Below, piece by piece: positions 1 through 9,215 of a stretch of DNA of 64,000 nucleotides. Location of the stretch: contig CAVRIG010000021.1 in the NCBI GenBank assembly GCA_963721175.1, forward strand, positions 62,001-126,000, in the 5' to 3' direction. Below the pieces are notes generated by a model, which was not told where the DNA came from, searched no databases, and was given only the letters and a program-made list of their open reading frames with translations. Origin of the DNA: Aliishimia sp963721175. GTDB taxonomy: Bacteria > Pseudomonadota > Alphaproteobacteria > Rhodobacterales > Rhodobacteraceae. Position 1 is the stretch's first letter. Every line of letters starts with the position of its first letter. The position numbers and the translations under genes are program-made.

Positions 1-390
1 CGGCAATCACGGAGGATCCGGCGCTCCACACTGCGCCCACGTCACGGCTGCGCGTGCTGAGCCCGTTCGATCCAGCTGCTTCGGGACCGCAATCGCGCGC
101 GCCGGCTCTTCGGCTTCGACTACACCATCGAGGTTTTCGTGCCCGCGGCTCGGCGGCAATACGGCTACTATGTCTTTCCGGTGCTGGAGGGCGACCGCGT
201 CGTCGGCCGTGTCGACATGAAGGCGCATCGCGACCGCGACGTGCTGCATGTCCGCGCGCTCTGGCCGGAACCGGGCGTGCGCTGGGGCACGGGCCGCCGT
301 CGCGCCTTCGAAGCGGAAGCCGACCGGCTGACCCGGCTGGCCGGTGTGTCACGGGTGACATGGCACGCCGGTTGGCTGCGGGCGCCGTGA
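1..390 (+). pseudogene. YcaQ-like DNA glycosylase (winged-helix, COG3214), C-terminal fragment with one frame break
   Basis: This is the 3' end of a gene that begins before the window. The motif LSPFDP is read in one frame up to about base 74. The text LLRDRNRARRLFGFDYTIE, VFVPA, RRQYGYYVFPVLEGDR and VGRVDMKAHR then follows in the next frame and runs to the TGA at 388-390. This arrangement is characteristic of the C-terminal part of winged-helix proteins related to E. coli YcaQ, which unhooks DNA interstrand crosslinks. Removing the A at about position 74 restores SPFDPLLRDR, so the break looks like a one-base insertion and not a mutation. The family assignment comes from the FGFDY and YGYYVFP blocks. 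Catalytic residues lie upstream and cannot be judged. Confidence 0.75.
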
Positions 391-552
391 CTCGTCATCG
401 CCGGCCCAGAGTTGCGGGCAAATGCCGTGTCGCAGATACTCTTGCCGGTCGCGCTGGTCGAGAGGTCTCTCGGATCCGGGGCCGTTGCCGGCAGCCGCCG
501 ATCCATTTGACCCCTTTCGCTCTGCTGCGACTTTACGGCATGCTGCCGGCAC

Positions 553-1289
553 ATGAGCGAATTTCCCCGGATAAGTCCCGTCGGCCTCTCGGGCGTGGCG
601 GTCAGCTTTGGCGGCAGCCTGTCGGACGCGGCCAACCGCGCGGCCATCGCCTTCCGGGCGGCCGTGGATGCGGAAGACTGGGAGGAGGTGTCCGAAACCG
701 CTTCCACGCTGGTCTCGACCTACATTGCCGTCGACCTCGCGCAGACACCCTACGAGGAGATCGAGGCACGGCTGACCGATCTGCTCGGGTCCACACGACT
801 GGATGGAGGCCGGCCTGCCGCCGGGACGCAAGCTCTGGACGCTGCCGGTCTGCTTCGGAACCGACCGCGCGCCGCAGCTGGAGGAGGCCGCAAAGGCAGC
901 CGGGATGTCGGCCAAAGAAGCGCTGGGGAGCCTGAGCAATGCCCGCACGCGGGTGATCACGCTGGGATTCGCGCCCGGGCAGCCGTATCTCGGCCTGCTG
1001 CCGGAGGAGTGGAACATCCCCCGTCAGTCCGACCTGACGCCCAAGGTGCCCGCAGGGGCGCTGGTCGTGGCGATCCGTCAATTCGTGCTTTTCGCCGCGC
1101 GCCAACACGACCGGCTGGCGGCATGTGGGACAGACCGCGTTCCGCCCCTTCGATTTGAAGCGCAACACCCCGGTCCTGCTGACGCCGGGGGACGAAATCC
1201 GCTTTGCCACGATCTCCGAACAGGAACTGATCGAACTGGAAGACGCCGGAGACAGCCTCGGCGGTGCGGAGTGGGAGGAGCTGTCGTGA
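553..1289 (+). CDS. pxpB: 5-oxoprolinase subunit PxpB (KipI/allophanate hydrolase subunit 1 family), two frame breaks
   Basis: With PxpA and PxpC this protein forms the prokaryotic ATP-dependent 5-oxoprolinase that opens 5-oxo-L-proline to glutamate. The N-terminus (FPRISPVGLSGVAVSFGG) is read from the ATG at 553. The middle (LWTLPVCFG, LGFAPGQPYLGLLPEEW) is in the next frame from about 795, and the end (TGWRHVGQTAFRPFDLKR, LLTPGDEIRF) is one further frame on from about 1095, to the TGA at 1287-1289. Deleting one base at each place gives 244 residues, normal for PxpB. The stop overlaps the GTG start of pxpC, so the two genes are translationally coupled. Nothing in the sequence suggests real inactivation, because partner genes pxpC and pxpA are intact. 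Confidence 0.88.
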
Positions 1290-2314
1290 CCCGCACGTTG
1301 ATCATGCACCAGGCCGGACCCGCGGTGACGATCCAGGATCTGGGTCGGTCCGGTTACATCGCGCAAGGTCTCGCCCGCGGCGGCGCGATGGATCGGCTGG
1401 CGCTCCACGAAGGGGCAGCACTGCTGGGTCAGCCAGTCGGGGCCGCCATCGAGATGATCGGCATGGGCGGCCGTTTCGAGGCCACCGAAGACATCCGAAT
1501 CGCGCTGACCGGCGCGCCGATGCAGGCGACGCTGGACGGTGCGGCGCTGGCCTGGAACGGCAGCCACAAGCTGCCGGCCGGCGCTATCCTGTCCATCGGC
1601 GGCGTGCGCAAGGGCGCGATCGGCTACCTGCATGTCGGTGGCGGGTTCGACGTCCCGTCGATCATGGGGTCTCAATCCGCGCACCTGGCCGCCGGCGTCG
1701 GCGAGGTCCTGACCGAAGGCACCCGGCTGCCGCTCCATCCCGACAAGGGCGACCGCACCGGCTGGAAACTGGACCCCGAGGACAGGCTTTCGGGCGGGCG
1801 CATCCACATCGTCCGGTCGCTGCAGACGCATGTGTTCGGGGAGGAGATGCTGGCGCGGTTCGCGGACACCCGGTTCACCCGCGACGCCCGGGCCAACCGG
1901 CAGGGCATCCGGCTCAACCCCGAGGGCGAGGGATTCGCGGCCGAAGGCGGGCTGACAGTCGTGTCGGAGATCATCGCGCCAGGTGATATTCAAGTTACCG
2001 GCGATGGCGCGCCCTACGTGCTGATGTGCGAAAGCCAGACCACGGGGGGCTATCCCCGGATCGCCACGATCATCCCATCCGATCTGCCGCGCATCGCGCA
2101 GGCGCCCCTGAAGGCACCGTTGGAAATCGTCCTGCTGGACCGCGATGCGGCGGTGGAACGGGAACAGCGCGCACTCCGGCACCTGAAGGAACTGCCCAAA
2201 TCCTGCTCCCGCCGCGTGCGTGATCCGGCCGACATGGGCGACCTTCTGAACTACACGCTCTTGAGCGGCGTTATCGACGCAACCCGCGATCCGTTCGAAG
2301 GAGAGACGACATGA
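1286..2314 (+). CDS. pxpC: 5-oxoprolinase subunit PxpC (KipA/allophanate hydrolase subunit 2 family)
   Basis: This is the second catalytic subunit of the PxpABC 5-oxoprolinase. I start it at GTG 1286, which overlaps the pxpB stop by two bases. The 342-residue product begins TRTLIMHQAGPAVTIQDLGR and carries the usual GxSGYIAQGLARGGAMDRLA block, a GGYPRIATIIPSDLPRIAQ block and a C-terminal DP-rich tail, all typical of the biotin-dependent carboxyltransferase-like KipA fold. The frame is unbroken. Its stop overlaps the pxpA start (ATGA), so pxpB-pxpC-pxpA is one operon with coupled translation. Older databases call this family allophanate hydrolase subunit 2 or a urea amidolyase-like protein. 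The adjacency to pxpA favours 5-oxoproline as the substrate. Confidence 0.92.
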   Translation: MTRTLIMHQAGPAVTIQDLGRSGYIAQGLARGGAMDRLALHEGAALLGQPVGAAIEMIGMGGRFEATEDIRIALTGAPMQATLDGAALAWNGSHKLPAGAILSIGGVRKGAIGYLHVGGGFDVPSIMGSQSAHLAAGVGEVLTEGTRLPLHPDKGDRTGWKLDPEDRLSGGRIHIVRSLQTHVFGEEMLARFADTRFTRDARANRQGIRLNPEGEGFAAEGGLTVVSEIIAPGDIQVTGDGAPYVLMCESQTTGGYPRIATIIPSDLPRIAQAPLKAPLEIVLLDRDAAVEREQRALRHLKELPKSCSRRVRDPADMGDLLNYTLLSGVIDATRDPFEGETT

Positions 2315-3078
2315 CCCAGGTGGACCTCAATGCCGACATGGGCGAAAGCTTCGGGCTCTGGAAGATGGGCAACGACGCGGACCTGCTGAAGATCGTGACG
2401 TCGGCCAACATCGCCTGCGGCGGGCACGCGGGCGACCCGGACGTGATGCAGCGCACGATGGCCTGGGCCGCGGAAAACGGGGTCGGCATCGGCGCGCATC
2501 CGGGGTTCGCCGATATCGCCGGGTTCGGACGATTCCGGATGCACCTGCCCAAGGGCACGCTGCAGAACATGGTCCGCTACCAGGTCGCCGCACATCTGGG
2601 CATGGCTCGCGCATTCGGCCACGAGGTGCGGCATCTGAAGCTGCACGGCGCGCTGGCCAACATGTGCTCCGAAGATCCCGCGATGGCGGAAGCGTGCTAC
2701 GACGCGGCGCTCTCGGTGGGGCCGGACCTCATCGTCATGGTGCTCGCCTGCACCGCGCAGCAGGCGGCGGTGGAGACACTGGGCTGTGCGTGGGCCGGGG
2801 AAATCTTTGCCGATCGCGCTTACAACGATGACGCCACGCTGGTCGACCGGTCGAAACCGGGGGCGGTGATCCACGACAGCACGGCCGCCGGTCCGCGTAT
2901 TGCCGAGATGGTGCGGGAAGGCGCGATCATCACCGAATCCGGCAAACACATCCCGGCTTCCATCGACACGATCTGCGTGCACGGCGACACGGCGGAGGCG
3001 CTGGCCATCGCGCGGTCGGTGGGCGACGCGCTGAAGGCCGACGGCGTGACCGTGGCGCAATTCGCAGGCCGCACCTGA
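2311..3078 (+). CDS. pxpA: 5-oxoprolinase subunit PxpA (LamB/YcsF family)
   Basis: PxpA is the third component of the ATP-dependent 5-oxoprolinase. The 255-residue protein opens with VDLNADMGESFG, the signature of the LamB/YcsF family, followed by SANIACGGHAGDP, IGAHPGFAD and VRHLKLHGAL, where conserved His and Asp residues form the active-site pocket. Its length is the family norm. The ATG overlaps the pxpC stop. It is the last gene of the operon, and the next gene lies on the opposite strand four bases beyond its stop, so transcription converges here. 5-oxoproline forms spontaneously from glutamine and glutamate, so this is a housekeeping salvage function. Confidence 0.95.
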   Translation: MTQVDLNADMGESFGLWKMGNDADLLKIVTSANIACGGHAGDPDVMQRTMAWAAENGVGIGAHPGFADIAGFGRFRMHLPKGTLQNMVRYQVAAHLGMARAFGHEVRHLKLHGALANMCSEDPAMAEACYDAALSVGPDLIVMVLACTAQQAAVETLGCAWAGEIFADRAYNDDATLVDRSKPGAVIHDSTAAGPRIAEMVREGAIITESGKHIPASIDTICVHGDTAEALAIARSVGDALKADGVTVAQFAGRT

Positions 3079-3082
3079 CCTG

Positions 3083-4159
3083 TCACTCCCCGGCCGCGCG
3101 CCGCATCCGACGCGCCACGGCGCCTGCAACCGCAACCGTGACGCCGATGCGGAACACGTGGTGCGCCGTGACCACGACCGGGCTGATCCCGAGGCTGAGC
3201 GCGATCAGCCCCATTTCCGTCACCCCGCCCGGCGCGAAGCTGACGAAGAGCGTGTCGAAATCGAATGGCATCACCGGCGAGAGCCAGGTCGCGATGCCGT
3301 AGCCGATGGCCAGAACACCCGCCACATAGAGCATCGCCATCCCAAAGGCGCGGATCAGGTCACTGGCCCGCGCGCCCGCGAAACTGGTCCCGAGGCCGGT
3401 GCCTACGACCAGCTGCGCCACGCTCAGAAGCCATCCCGGGCTCGACAGGTGCAGAAGGCCGGAGCCGTGAAACGCCGCGCTCAGCAGCAGCGGCCCCACG
3501 AGGTGCGAAGCCGGCAGACGCAGACGCGGCCCCAGCCACATGCCGGCCGCAGCAATCAGAAACAGCTCCACGATATCGAGCAGCGTCCATGCGCCGGCCT
3601 GGAAGCTTTGCCCGCCCGCGCTGCCGACCGCGTTTCCCGACCAGATCAGGTAGAGGAACGGCACCGTGACGACGACCAGGATGATCCGCGCGAAATGCTG
3701 CAGCGCCAGCAGCCGGACATCCGCCCCCGCCTCCTCGCCGAGCGCCACGGCTTCGATCAGGCCGCCCGGCATCGCGGAATAGAGCGCCGTGACCGGATCG
3801 TACCCGCCGACCACACGAAAGAGCAGGAATCCCACACCCAAGGCGGTCGCGATGAACGCGAGCATGACCAGCAGCGATGGCCAGATCCCCGGCAGGCTGC
3901 GCATCAGATCCACCGTGAAGCTGGCCCCGATCATCACCCCGATGAGCGCCACGAACAGGCGGCGCGGCGTCTGCGGAAAACGCGCTTCGGGCCGTCCGGT
4001 CGCCGTGCGCCACGCCGAATAGAGACCCACCGTCGCCAGTGCGCCCACGAGATAGGGCATCGGCACTCCGGCCAGGTCGGCCAGAACAGCGCCGGCAAGG
4101 CCGATGGCCAGCATCAGGCCGGCATTCGGCAGGGCACGCATGAGGGAGGCGACGTCCAT
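3083..4159 (-). CDS. AbrB-family (COG3180) multi-spanning membrane protein
   Basis: This is a 358-residue integral membrane protein starting MDVASLMRALPNAGLMLAIG. It has about ten hydrophobic segments arranged as two similar halves, each with a PMPYLVGAL- or ASHLVGPLLL-type motif. That is the AbrB duplication architecture of E. coli AbrB and Pseudomonas AmoA-like regulators and transporters. Further conserved blocks are ALYSAMPGGLIEAVALGEE and FAPGGVTEMGLIALSLG; PGG is the family hallmark. I chose the ATG at 4159 because the in-frame sequence upstream is shadow coding of the neighbouring regulator. Function is poorly defined in this family (putative transporter or ammonia-monooxygenase-type regulator). 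The position next to the 5-oxoprolinase operon does not prove a shared role. Confidence 0.85.
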   Translation of the reverse strand: MDVASLMRALPNAGLMLAIGLAGAVLADLAGVPMPYLVGALATVGLYSAWRTATGRPEARFPQTPRRLFVALIGVMIGASFTVDLMRSLPGIWPSLLVMLAFIATALGVGFLLFRVVGGYDPVTALYSAMPGGLIEAVALGEEAGADVRLLALQHFARIILVVVTVPFLYLIWSGNAVGSAGGQSFQAGAWTLLDIVELFLIAAAGMWLGPRLRLPASHLVGPLLLSAAFHGSGLLHLSSPGWLLSVAQLVVGTGLGTSFAGARASDLIRAFGMAMLYVAGVLAIGYGIATWLSPVMPFDFDTLFVSFAPGGVTEMGLIALSLGISPVVVTAHHVFRIGVTVAVAGAVARRMRRAAGE

Positions 4160-4209
4160 GCGCGGACCATGGCGCGCCGTCGGGGCGGATACAAGCAAGT
4201 GCCGGGACC

Positions 4210-5206
4210 TCAGGCGCGGGCTGCCCGCACCGCCTGCGGCGTGCGCCCGGTCCAGCTCCGGAAGGCGCGAAAGAACGAGCTCGGGTCGCGGAATCCCAGC
4301 AGCAACGCGATCTCGTGCACGCTCATGTCGCTGTTTTGTAGGTAATTCAGCGCGATCGCGCGCCGCGTGTCCTCGAGGATGGTCTTGAAGCTGGCCCCCT
4401 CTTCTTTCAGCCGACGTTGCAGGCTGCGTTTCGACACCGCGAGCGCGCGTGCGATCTGGCCGGCGCTGACCTGCCCGCCGGGAAGCCCGTCCACCAGCGC
4501 CTGGCGCACCCGCCCCGACAGGTTGGCCGGCGCGGCGTTGCCCGCGAACCGCTCCTTCAGCCCAGCTTCGATCTGGAGCCACAGCGCGTCGTTGCGGGAC
4601 ACCAGTGGACGGTCCGCATCGGCGCGGGACAGCACGAGTTCGTAATCGTCGCCGACCCCGAGATCACAGCCGAAGAAGCTCTGCACCTCCGTCCACCCGC
4701 ATCGCGGCGCCAGTGCTCGCAACGCCAGCGGAACGACGTGCTCGCCGGTGGCGCGCCGGATCGACATCACGAAGAAGACGAGGTCGAACCAGCCGATCAG
4801 GGGCGGCAGGTCCCGCCCCGGCAGGATCGAGCCGAAGCAGAGCGCGACACGGTGGCCCTCCTCGCGGAGCACCATCCGGATCGGCGCGATCACCGGCTTC
4901 AGAAGCGCCTTGCGCTGCAATCCGATCCGTACCGTCGGGCTGCTGAAGAAGGCATAGATGGCGGAATCGAATCCATGCTCCAGAACCGCCACGGCCAGCC
5001 TCAGATGGAACGCCGGATCCTGCGCTTCGGCATCGAGGGCGTTCCACAGGTCGTAATATTCGGTCGCGCTGACGGGCCGCGCGCCCAGGTCCAGAAAATC
5101 ATGTGGCAGCCCCGCACGCCGCGTGACACGACGTGGATCCAGTCCAAAGCCGTCGCAGATCGCCTTCAGGCTTCGGGCGACGTTATATTTCTGTGCCTGA
5201 ACTCAT
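4210..5206 (-). CDS. AraC/XylS-family transcriptional regulator with OruR-type N-terminal domain, 5' frame break
   Basis: The C-terminus holds a clear AraC helix-turn-helix pair (ARALAVSKRSLQRRLKEEGA and IALLLGFRDPSSFFRAFRSW, then TGRTP). The preceding region resembles the arabinose-binding-like domain of OruR-type AraC proteins (LDPRRVTRRAGLP, ATEYYDLWNAL). The uninterrupted frame has no ATG. Reading on through one extra T at about 5187 reaches an ATG at 5206 preceded by an AGGA-like ribosome site and gives MSSGTEINVARSLKAICDG. I therefore annotate the start there, with about 331 residues. The gene is divergent from the molybdenum hydroxylase genes that start at 5362, so it plausibly regulates them. 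The 155-base gap between them would hold both promoters. Confidence 0.82.
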
Positions 5207-5361
5207 CCTGCGTCCTTCATTGCTCCGAATCTGGCGAGCAAAGCTGACCACTGCAATTATGGCGCAATTCATCATGATATTGGCGCGCTTTGCAACTGAA
5301 CTGTCGCCGGGTCCATGCTAGGTACCGGCCCGTAGCCGATCGTGACAGGAGCGCCTTGAGG
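5207..5361. promoter_or_regulatory. Divergent intergenic region between AraC-type regulator and molybdenum hydroxylase operon
   Basis: This AT-richer stretch separates two divergent transcription units. It contains the repeated hexamer GCAATT at about 5251 and 5262, within GCAATTATGGCGCAATT, followed by a TCATCATGATA palindrome. Such repeated half-sites are compatible with binding of the AraC-type regulator encoded next door. I cannot define promoter boxes with confidence. The assignment as a regulatory region rests on position and the repeats only. Confidence 0.35.
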
Positions 5362-5826
5362 ATGAAGCTGACGGTAAACGGAACCGAGCACGAACTGGGT
5401 GATATCGAACCCGACATGCCCCTGCTGTGGGCACTTCGGGACGAACTGGACATCACCGGCGTGAAGTATGGTTGCGGCGTGGCGCAATGCGGGGCCTGCA
5501 CCGTGCATGTCGACGGCGTCGCCGTCCGCTCCTGCCAGACCGCCGTGGGCGACGTGCAAGACTTCGAGGTCACGACGATCGAGGGGCTGGGCACTCCCGA
5601 CGCGCTCCACGCGGTGCAGGAGGCATGGGTCGAGCACCAGGTCGCCCAATGCGGGTATTGCCAGTCCGGCCAGATCATGGCCGCCGCGTCCTTCCTGCAG
5701 TTCAATTCCGAGCCCACGGACGAGGATATCGACGGCGCCATGTCAGCCAACCTCTGCCGCTGCGGCACCTATCCACGCATCCGCGCCGCGGTGAAGACCG
5801 CCGCCGGAAAGCTTCGGGGAGCCTGA
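5362..5826 (+). CDS. (2Fe-2S)-binding subunit of a molybdenum hydroxylase (isoquinoline 1-oxidoreductase alpha type)
   Basis: A 154-residue electron-transfer subunit with two [2Fe-2S] clusters. The plant-type ferredoxin motif is YGCGVAQCGACTVHVDG with a further RSC, and the all-helical second domain has QCGYCQSGQIM and LCRCGTYPRI. The order and spacing match IorA, CoxS and related small subunits of the xanthine dehydrogenase family. ATG 5362 follows a purine-rich TTGAGG ribosome site and gives MKLTVNGTEHEL, the standard N-terminus. It is followed after one base by the large subunit. Electrons from the molybdenum centre would pass through this subunit, probably to the cytochrome encoded downstream. 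Confidence 0.93.
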   Translation: MKLTVNGTEHELGDIEPDMPLLWALRDELDITGVKYGCGVAQCGACTVHVDGVAVRSCQTAVGDVQDFEVTTIEGLGTPDALHAVQEAWVEHQVAQCGYCQSGQIMAAASFLQFNSEPTDEDIDGAMSANLCRCGTYPRIRAAVKTAAGKLRGA

Positions 5827-5827
5827 G

Positions 5828-8069
5828 ATGAGCCGGATCGGAACACTCGCCCGCAGGACCTTCCTGATCGGATCCGCCGCCATCGCCGGGGGCGTGGCCT
5901 TCGGTGTCTATGCCGTCCGCAAGCCGCATGACAATCCGCTGGCCGACGGTCTCGCCACCGACGCGGCCACGTTCAACCCCTGGGTCCGCGTCGCGCCAGA
6001 CAAGATCACGCTGATCACGCCGCATGCCGATATCGGCCAGGGCGTCGTGCACATGCAGGCGACCCTGATCGCGGAAGAGATGGACCTGGACTTCGGCCAG
6101 TTCGAAACGGAGTTCGGCCAGCCCTCCGCCGCCTATTACAACCGCGCAATGTCCGACGAGGCGGGCGTGGCCCTATCCGCGATCACGCCCCTGCCCGCGA
6201 ACCTCGCCGCCGGAGCGCTCGATTCGGTCTTCAAGCTGATCGGGCTGCAGGGCACGGGCGGGTCGACATCCACCCCCGACAGCTTCGACAAGCTGCGCGA
6301 GGCGGGTGCGGTCGCGCGCGAAACGCTGAAGGCCGCCGCCGCCGAGGAAACCGGCGTGCCGGTCGCGGAGCTGAAGACGAAATCCGGAGCGGTCATCCTT
6401 CCCGACGGGACCGAAATCCTCTACACAGCCCTCGCCGCGCGGGCGGCGACGATTGCGCCCGTCACCGACGTGACGCTGCGCGATCCCTCCGAATGGAGGC
6501 TGATCGGAAAGGCCGCCCAGCGCGCCGACATCGTCGCCAAGTCGACCGGACGGCAGAGCTACGGCATCGACCTCAAGGTGGACGGCATGGTGAAACACCG
6601 CGGTCCGCATGAGCCCGCGCCGCAGCGCCGTCGCCTCCTACGACGCGAGCGCGGCTCGACAGATGCGCGGGGTCAGCGACGTGGTAGAGGTCACCAACGG
6701 TCTCGCGGTTCTGGCCGACAACACATGGCGCGCGATCAAGGCCGCCGAGGCTATCGACGTGGAGTGGGAACCGGCGGCCTACCCTGCGGAACAGGCCGAC
6801 CATTGGGCCGCCATCGCCGACAGTTTTGGCAGGGACGACCTATTCAACGCCCAGTGGCGCAATGACGGCGACGTGACCCAAGCAATCACCGATGGCGACC
6901 TGGTCGAGGCCGAATACCGCGCGCCTTATGTCGCGCACCAGCCGCTTGAGCCGCTCAACGCCATCGTCCGCGTGACCGACGGCGAGGTCGAGGTTTGGAC
7001 CGGCCACCAGATGCCCCGCTTCCTGCAGCAGGTCGTGGCCGGTGTCACGGGGCACGAGCCCGGGCAGGTCACCTTCCACAACCAGTATTCCGGGGGCAGC
7101 TTCGGCCACCGGCTTGAGTTCGAGCATATCAAGCAGGCGGCCGAGATCGCCAATCGGATGCGCGGCACGCCGGTCAAGCTCACCTACTCGCGCGAGGAGG
7201 ATTTCGCGCAGGATTTCCCGCGCCACATTGCCATGGCCCGCGGGCGCGGCGCGGTGAGCGGCGATCAGATCGCGGCGCTGGACATGGAGATTGCCGCCCC
7301 TGCGGTCATGGTGTCGCAGCTGGGCCGGGTCGGCATGGGCGGCGGCGGCCCCGAAACGCAAATCTCGGCCGGCGCCTGGAACGCGCCCTACGGTATCGCC
7401 AACTTCCGCGTCCGCGACTACGCGGTGCCCGGATTGGCGCCGACGTCAAGCTGGCGGTCCGTCGGCGCGTCCTTCGGCGGGTTCTTCATCGAGTCGTACA
7501 TGGACGAGCTGATCCATGCCGCCGGCGCCGACCCGATGGCGGCGCGCATCCGCCTCTGCACCGATCCGAACGCCCGCGCCTGCCTCGAGACCGTCGCGGA
7601 GATGTCTGGCTGGGGCAGCGAGATGGCCGAGAACCGGGGCCGGGGCGTGGCGCTGGTCGAAAGCTTCGGCGTGCCGGTGGCTGAAGTCGTCGAGGTCACG
7701 ATGACCGACAGCGGCATCCGCATCGACAAGGTCTTCGTGGCAGCCGAGGTGGGCACGGTCGTAGATCCGGTCAACTTCGAGAACCACGTGCAGGGCGCGG
7801 TGGTCTGGGCTCTCGGCCACGCGATGAATTCCGAGATCACCTATGCCGACGGCATGGCGGAGCAGCGCAACTACTACGACGCCGAAGGCATGCGGATGCA
7901 TCAGTGCCCGGAGATCGTGGTGCGCGCGCTGGAAAACTCCGGTCGTGTGCGCGGCATCGGCGAACCGCCCGTACCGCCCGCAGCCCCCGCGCTCGCGAAT
8001 GCGATCTTCGCGGCGACCGGTCAGCGGCTGCGCGAGATGCCGTTCCACAAGTTCGTGGATTTCGTGTGA
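5828..8069 (+). CDS. Molybdopterin-binding large subunit, isoquinoline 1-oxidoreductase beta type, Tat-exported, one frame break
   Basis: The N-terminus (LARRTFLIGSAAIAGGVAFG) is a twin-arginine signal, so the folded cofactor-loaded enzyme should be exported to the periplasm. The segment TLITPHADIGQGVVHMQATL and the later blocks TGHQMPRFLQQVVAG, SGGSFGHRLEFEH, WRSVGASFGGFFIESYMDEL and RGIGEPPVPPAAPALANAIF are diagnostic of IorB-type aldehyde or N-heterocycle oxidoreductases; the last contains the GEP-type glutamate expected at the molybdenum site. The frame shifts once near 6592. Removing one base joins GMVK to TAVRMSPRRS and gives 746 residues, normal for the family. The substrate cannot be inferred; family members oxidise isoquinoline, nicotinate derivatives or aldehydes. 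Confidence 0.9.
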
Positions 8070-8782
8070 CGACGGCCATGCACCGTCCACGCCGGCCGGA
8101 GCGGCGATCCGAGACCCATCCCCGCGCCGCGATCCAGGACCACGGGGCAAGCGCCTGGGCCCTTTTGGCGGGCGGGGCGCTCCTCACGCTCTGCCTCGCC
8201 GCGCCGGCCTTTGCGGCGGGTGAACCGGTGGAGATCGCGCCGCCGGCGGTGGGGTCGGTGACACGTGCGGAAGGCCTCGCCGCCTGGGATCGCATCTATG
8301 AGGTCGCCTCTCATCCGCGGTGTTCCAATTGCCATGTGGGTGCGTCGGACCGGCCGATGTGGTCCGGGCCGACATACGGCAGGACCCGGCCGCACGGCAT
8401 GAACATCCGGGCGGGCGAGAGCCGGATCGGCGTGGAATACGTTCCCTGCGCCACCTGCCACGTCGACGACGCCACGACCGGACGCGGCAATCCGGAGCCG
8501 CACGACGCCCCGCGCGTGGCCGCGGCCTGGGCGCTGGCCCCGGTCGAGGCCGATTGGTTCGGCCGGACGTCGCAGGAGATCTGCACCCAACTCCGCGATC
8601 CCGACCGCAACGGCGGGCGCGATGTCGCGGCGCTGGCCAGCCATCTCGACCATGACGTGATCCTGCACTGGGCCTGGAACCCCGGCGGCGGTCGCGAGCC
8701 CGCGCCCCATTCGCTGCAGGAGTACGTGAACGACATCCTCGCCTGGGGCGTGTCGGGATTCCCGTGCGAGGGTGACCCGTGA
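8066..8782 (+). CDS. Exported di-CxxCH cytochrome-type subunit accompanying the molybdenum hydroxylase
   Basis: The GTG at 8066 overlaps the stop of the large subunit; an ATG at 8078 is an alternative start. The product (about 238 residues) has a hydrophobic signal segment (AWALLAGGALLTLCLAAPAF, cleavage near AFAAG) and two haem-binding motifs, CSNCH and CATCH. A third cysteine sits in QEICTQLRDP. Proteins of this build commonly follow IorAB genes and are sometimes called isoquinoline 1-oxidoreductase subunit. It most likely carries electrons from the periplasmic hydroxylase to the respiratory chain. No catalytic domain is visible. The role is inferred from the haem motifs and from coupling to the upstream genes. 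Confidence 0.8.
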   Translation: MTTAMHRPRRPERRSETHPRAAIQDHGASAWALLAGGALLTLCLAAPAFAAGEPVEIAPPAVGSVTRAEGLAAWDRIYEVASHPRCSNCHVGASDRPMWSGPTYGRTRPHGMNIRAGESRIGVEYVPCATCHVDDATTGRGNPEPHDAPRVAAAWALAPVEADWFGRTSQEICTQLRDPDRNGGRDVAALASHLDHDVILHWAWNPGGGREPAPHSLQEYVNDILAWGVSGFPCEGDP

Positions 8783-9096
8783 TGTTGGGAGTTGCGGGCG
8801 CGCTGCTGGTCTTCACCGGCATCTGGCACGCGTTCGAATGGGCCATGGCCAGACGCAATCGCGACACGCTGCGGCTGGTGCCTGTGGGCTGCGTCTACCT
8901 CGTGCTGGGCTGCCTCATCGCGACGCTGCAATTCCTGCCCTGGACCGCCTGGATTGCCCTGGCGGTGACGGCGACTGGCATGATCGCCGCATTCATGGTG
9001 CGCAACACCGCCCGTATCCGCACCTGGGTCCTCTGGACCTTCATCGGGGTCGATGCGCTCATCATCGCCGCACTCCTCGCCGGCCTTCTCGCCTGA
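8779..9096 (+). CDS. Small membrane protein, about 105 residues, last gene of the hydroxylase operon
   Basis: GTG 8779 overlaps the upstream stop (GTGA), with ATG 8782 directly behind it. The protein has four hydrophobic segments (AGALLVFTGIWHAFEWAM, VGCVYLVLGCLIATLQFL, AWIALAVTATGMIAAFMV, VLWTFIGVDALIIAALLAG). I do not recognise the family. A histidine and a tryptophan in the first helix (GIWHAFEW) could suit quinone or haem contacts, but that is speculation. Translational coupling to the cytochrome suggests it anchors or assists the periplasmic enzyme. Confidence 0.7.
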   Translation: MMLGVAGALLVFTGIWHAFEWAMARRNRDTLRLVPVGCVYLVLGCLIATLQFLPWTAWIALAVTATGMIAAFMVRNTARIRTWVLWTFIGVDALIIAALLAGLLA

Positions 9097-9110
9097 CGCC
9101 CCGGACCCGG

Positions 9111-9143
9111 CTTCACTTGGCCCGATAAACTCCCGCCGGAGGC
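9111..9143 (+). repeat. 33-base interspersed element, copy 1
   Basis: The stretch CTTCACTTGGCCCG followed by ATAAACTCCCGCCGGAGGC is found again at 47263-47295 with four differences. It lies between genes, 15 bases after one stop and 73 bases before the next start. It has a small internal hairpin (CTCC/GGAG). Similar short intergenic elements are known to me from Rhodobacterales genomes, but their function is not established. Confidence 0.6.
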
Positions 9144-9215
9144 GTCGCGGACCTTTCCAACCCGTCCCGGCGCCGGTATGACGCACAACGTTCCCAGACC
9201 GAGGCCCGCCACCCC

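Noticed and set aside
3083..4582. A longer form of the AbrB-type membrane protein starting near 4582.
   Set aside because: The extra N-terminal residues are shadow translation of the AraC-type gene in another frame and have no membrane or family character. ATG 4159 gives the family N-terminus.
4417..5247. Long plus-strand open frame through the regulator region.
   Set aside because: It is the antisense shadow of the AraC-type gene, with arginine- and histidine-rich text typical of wrong-frame reading in GC-rich DNA.
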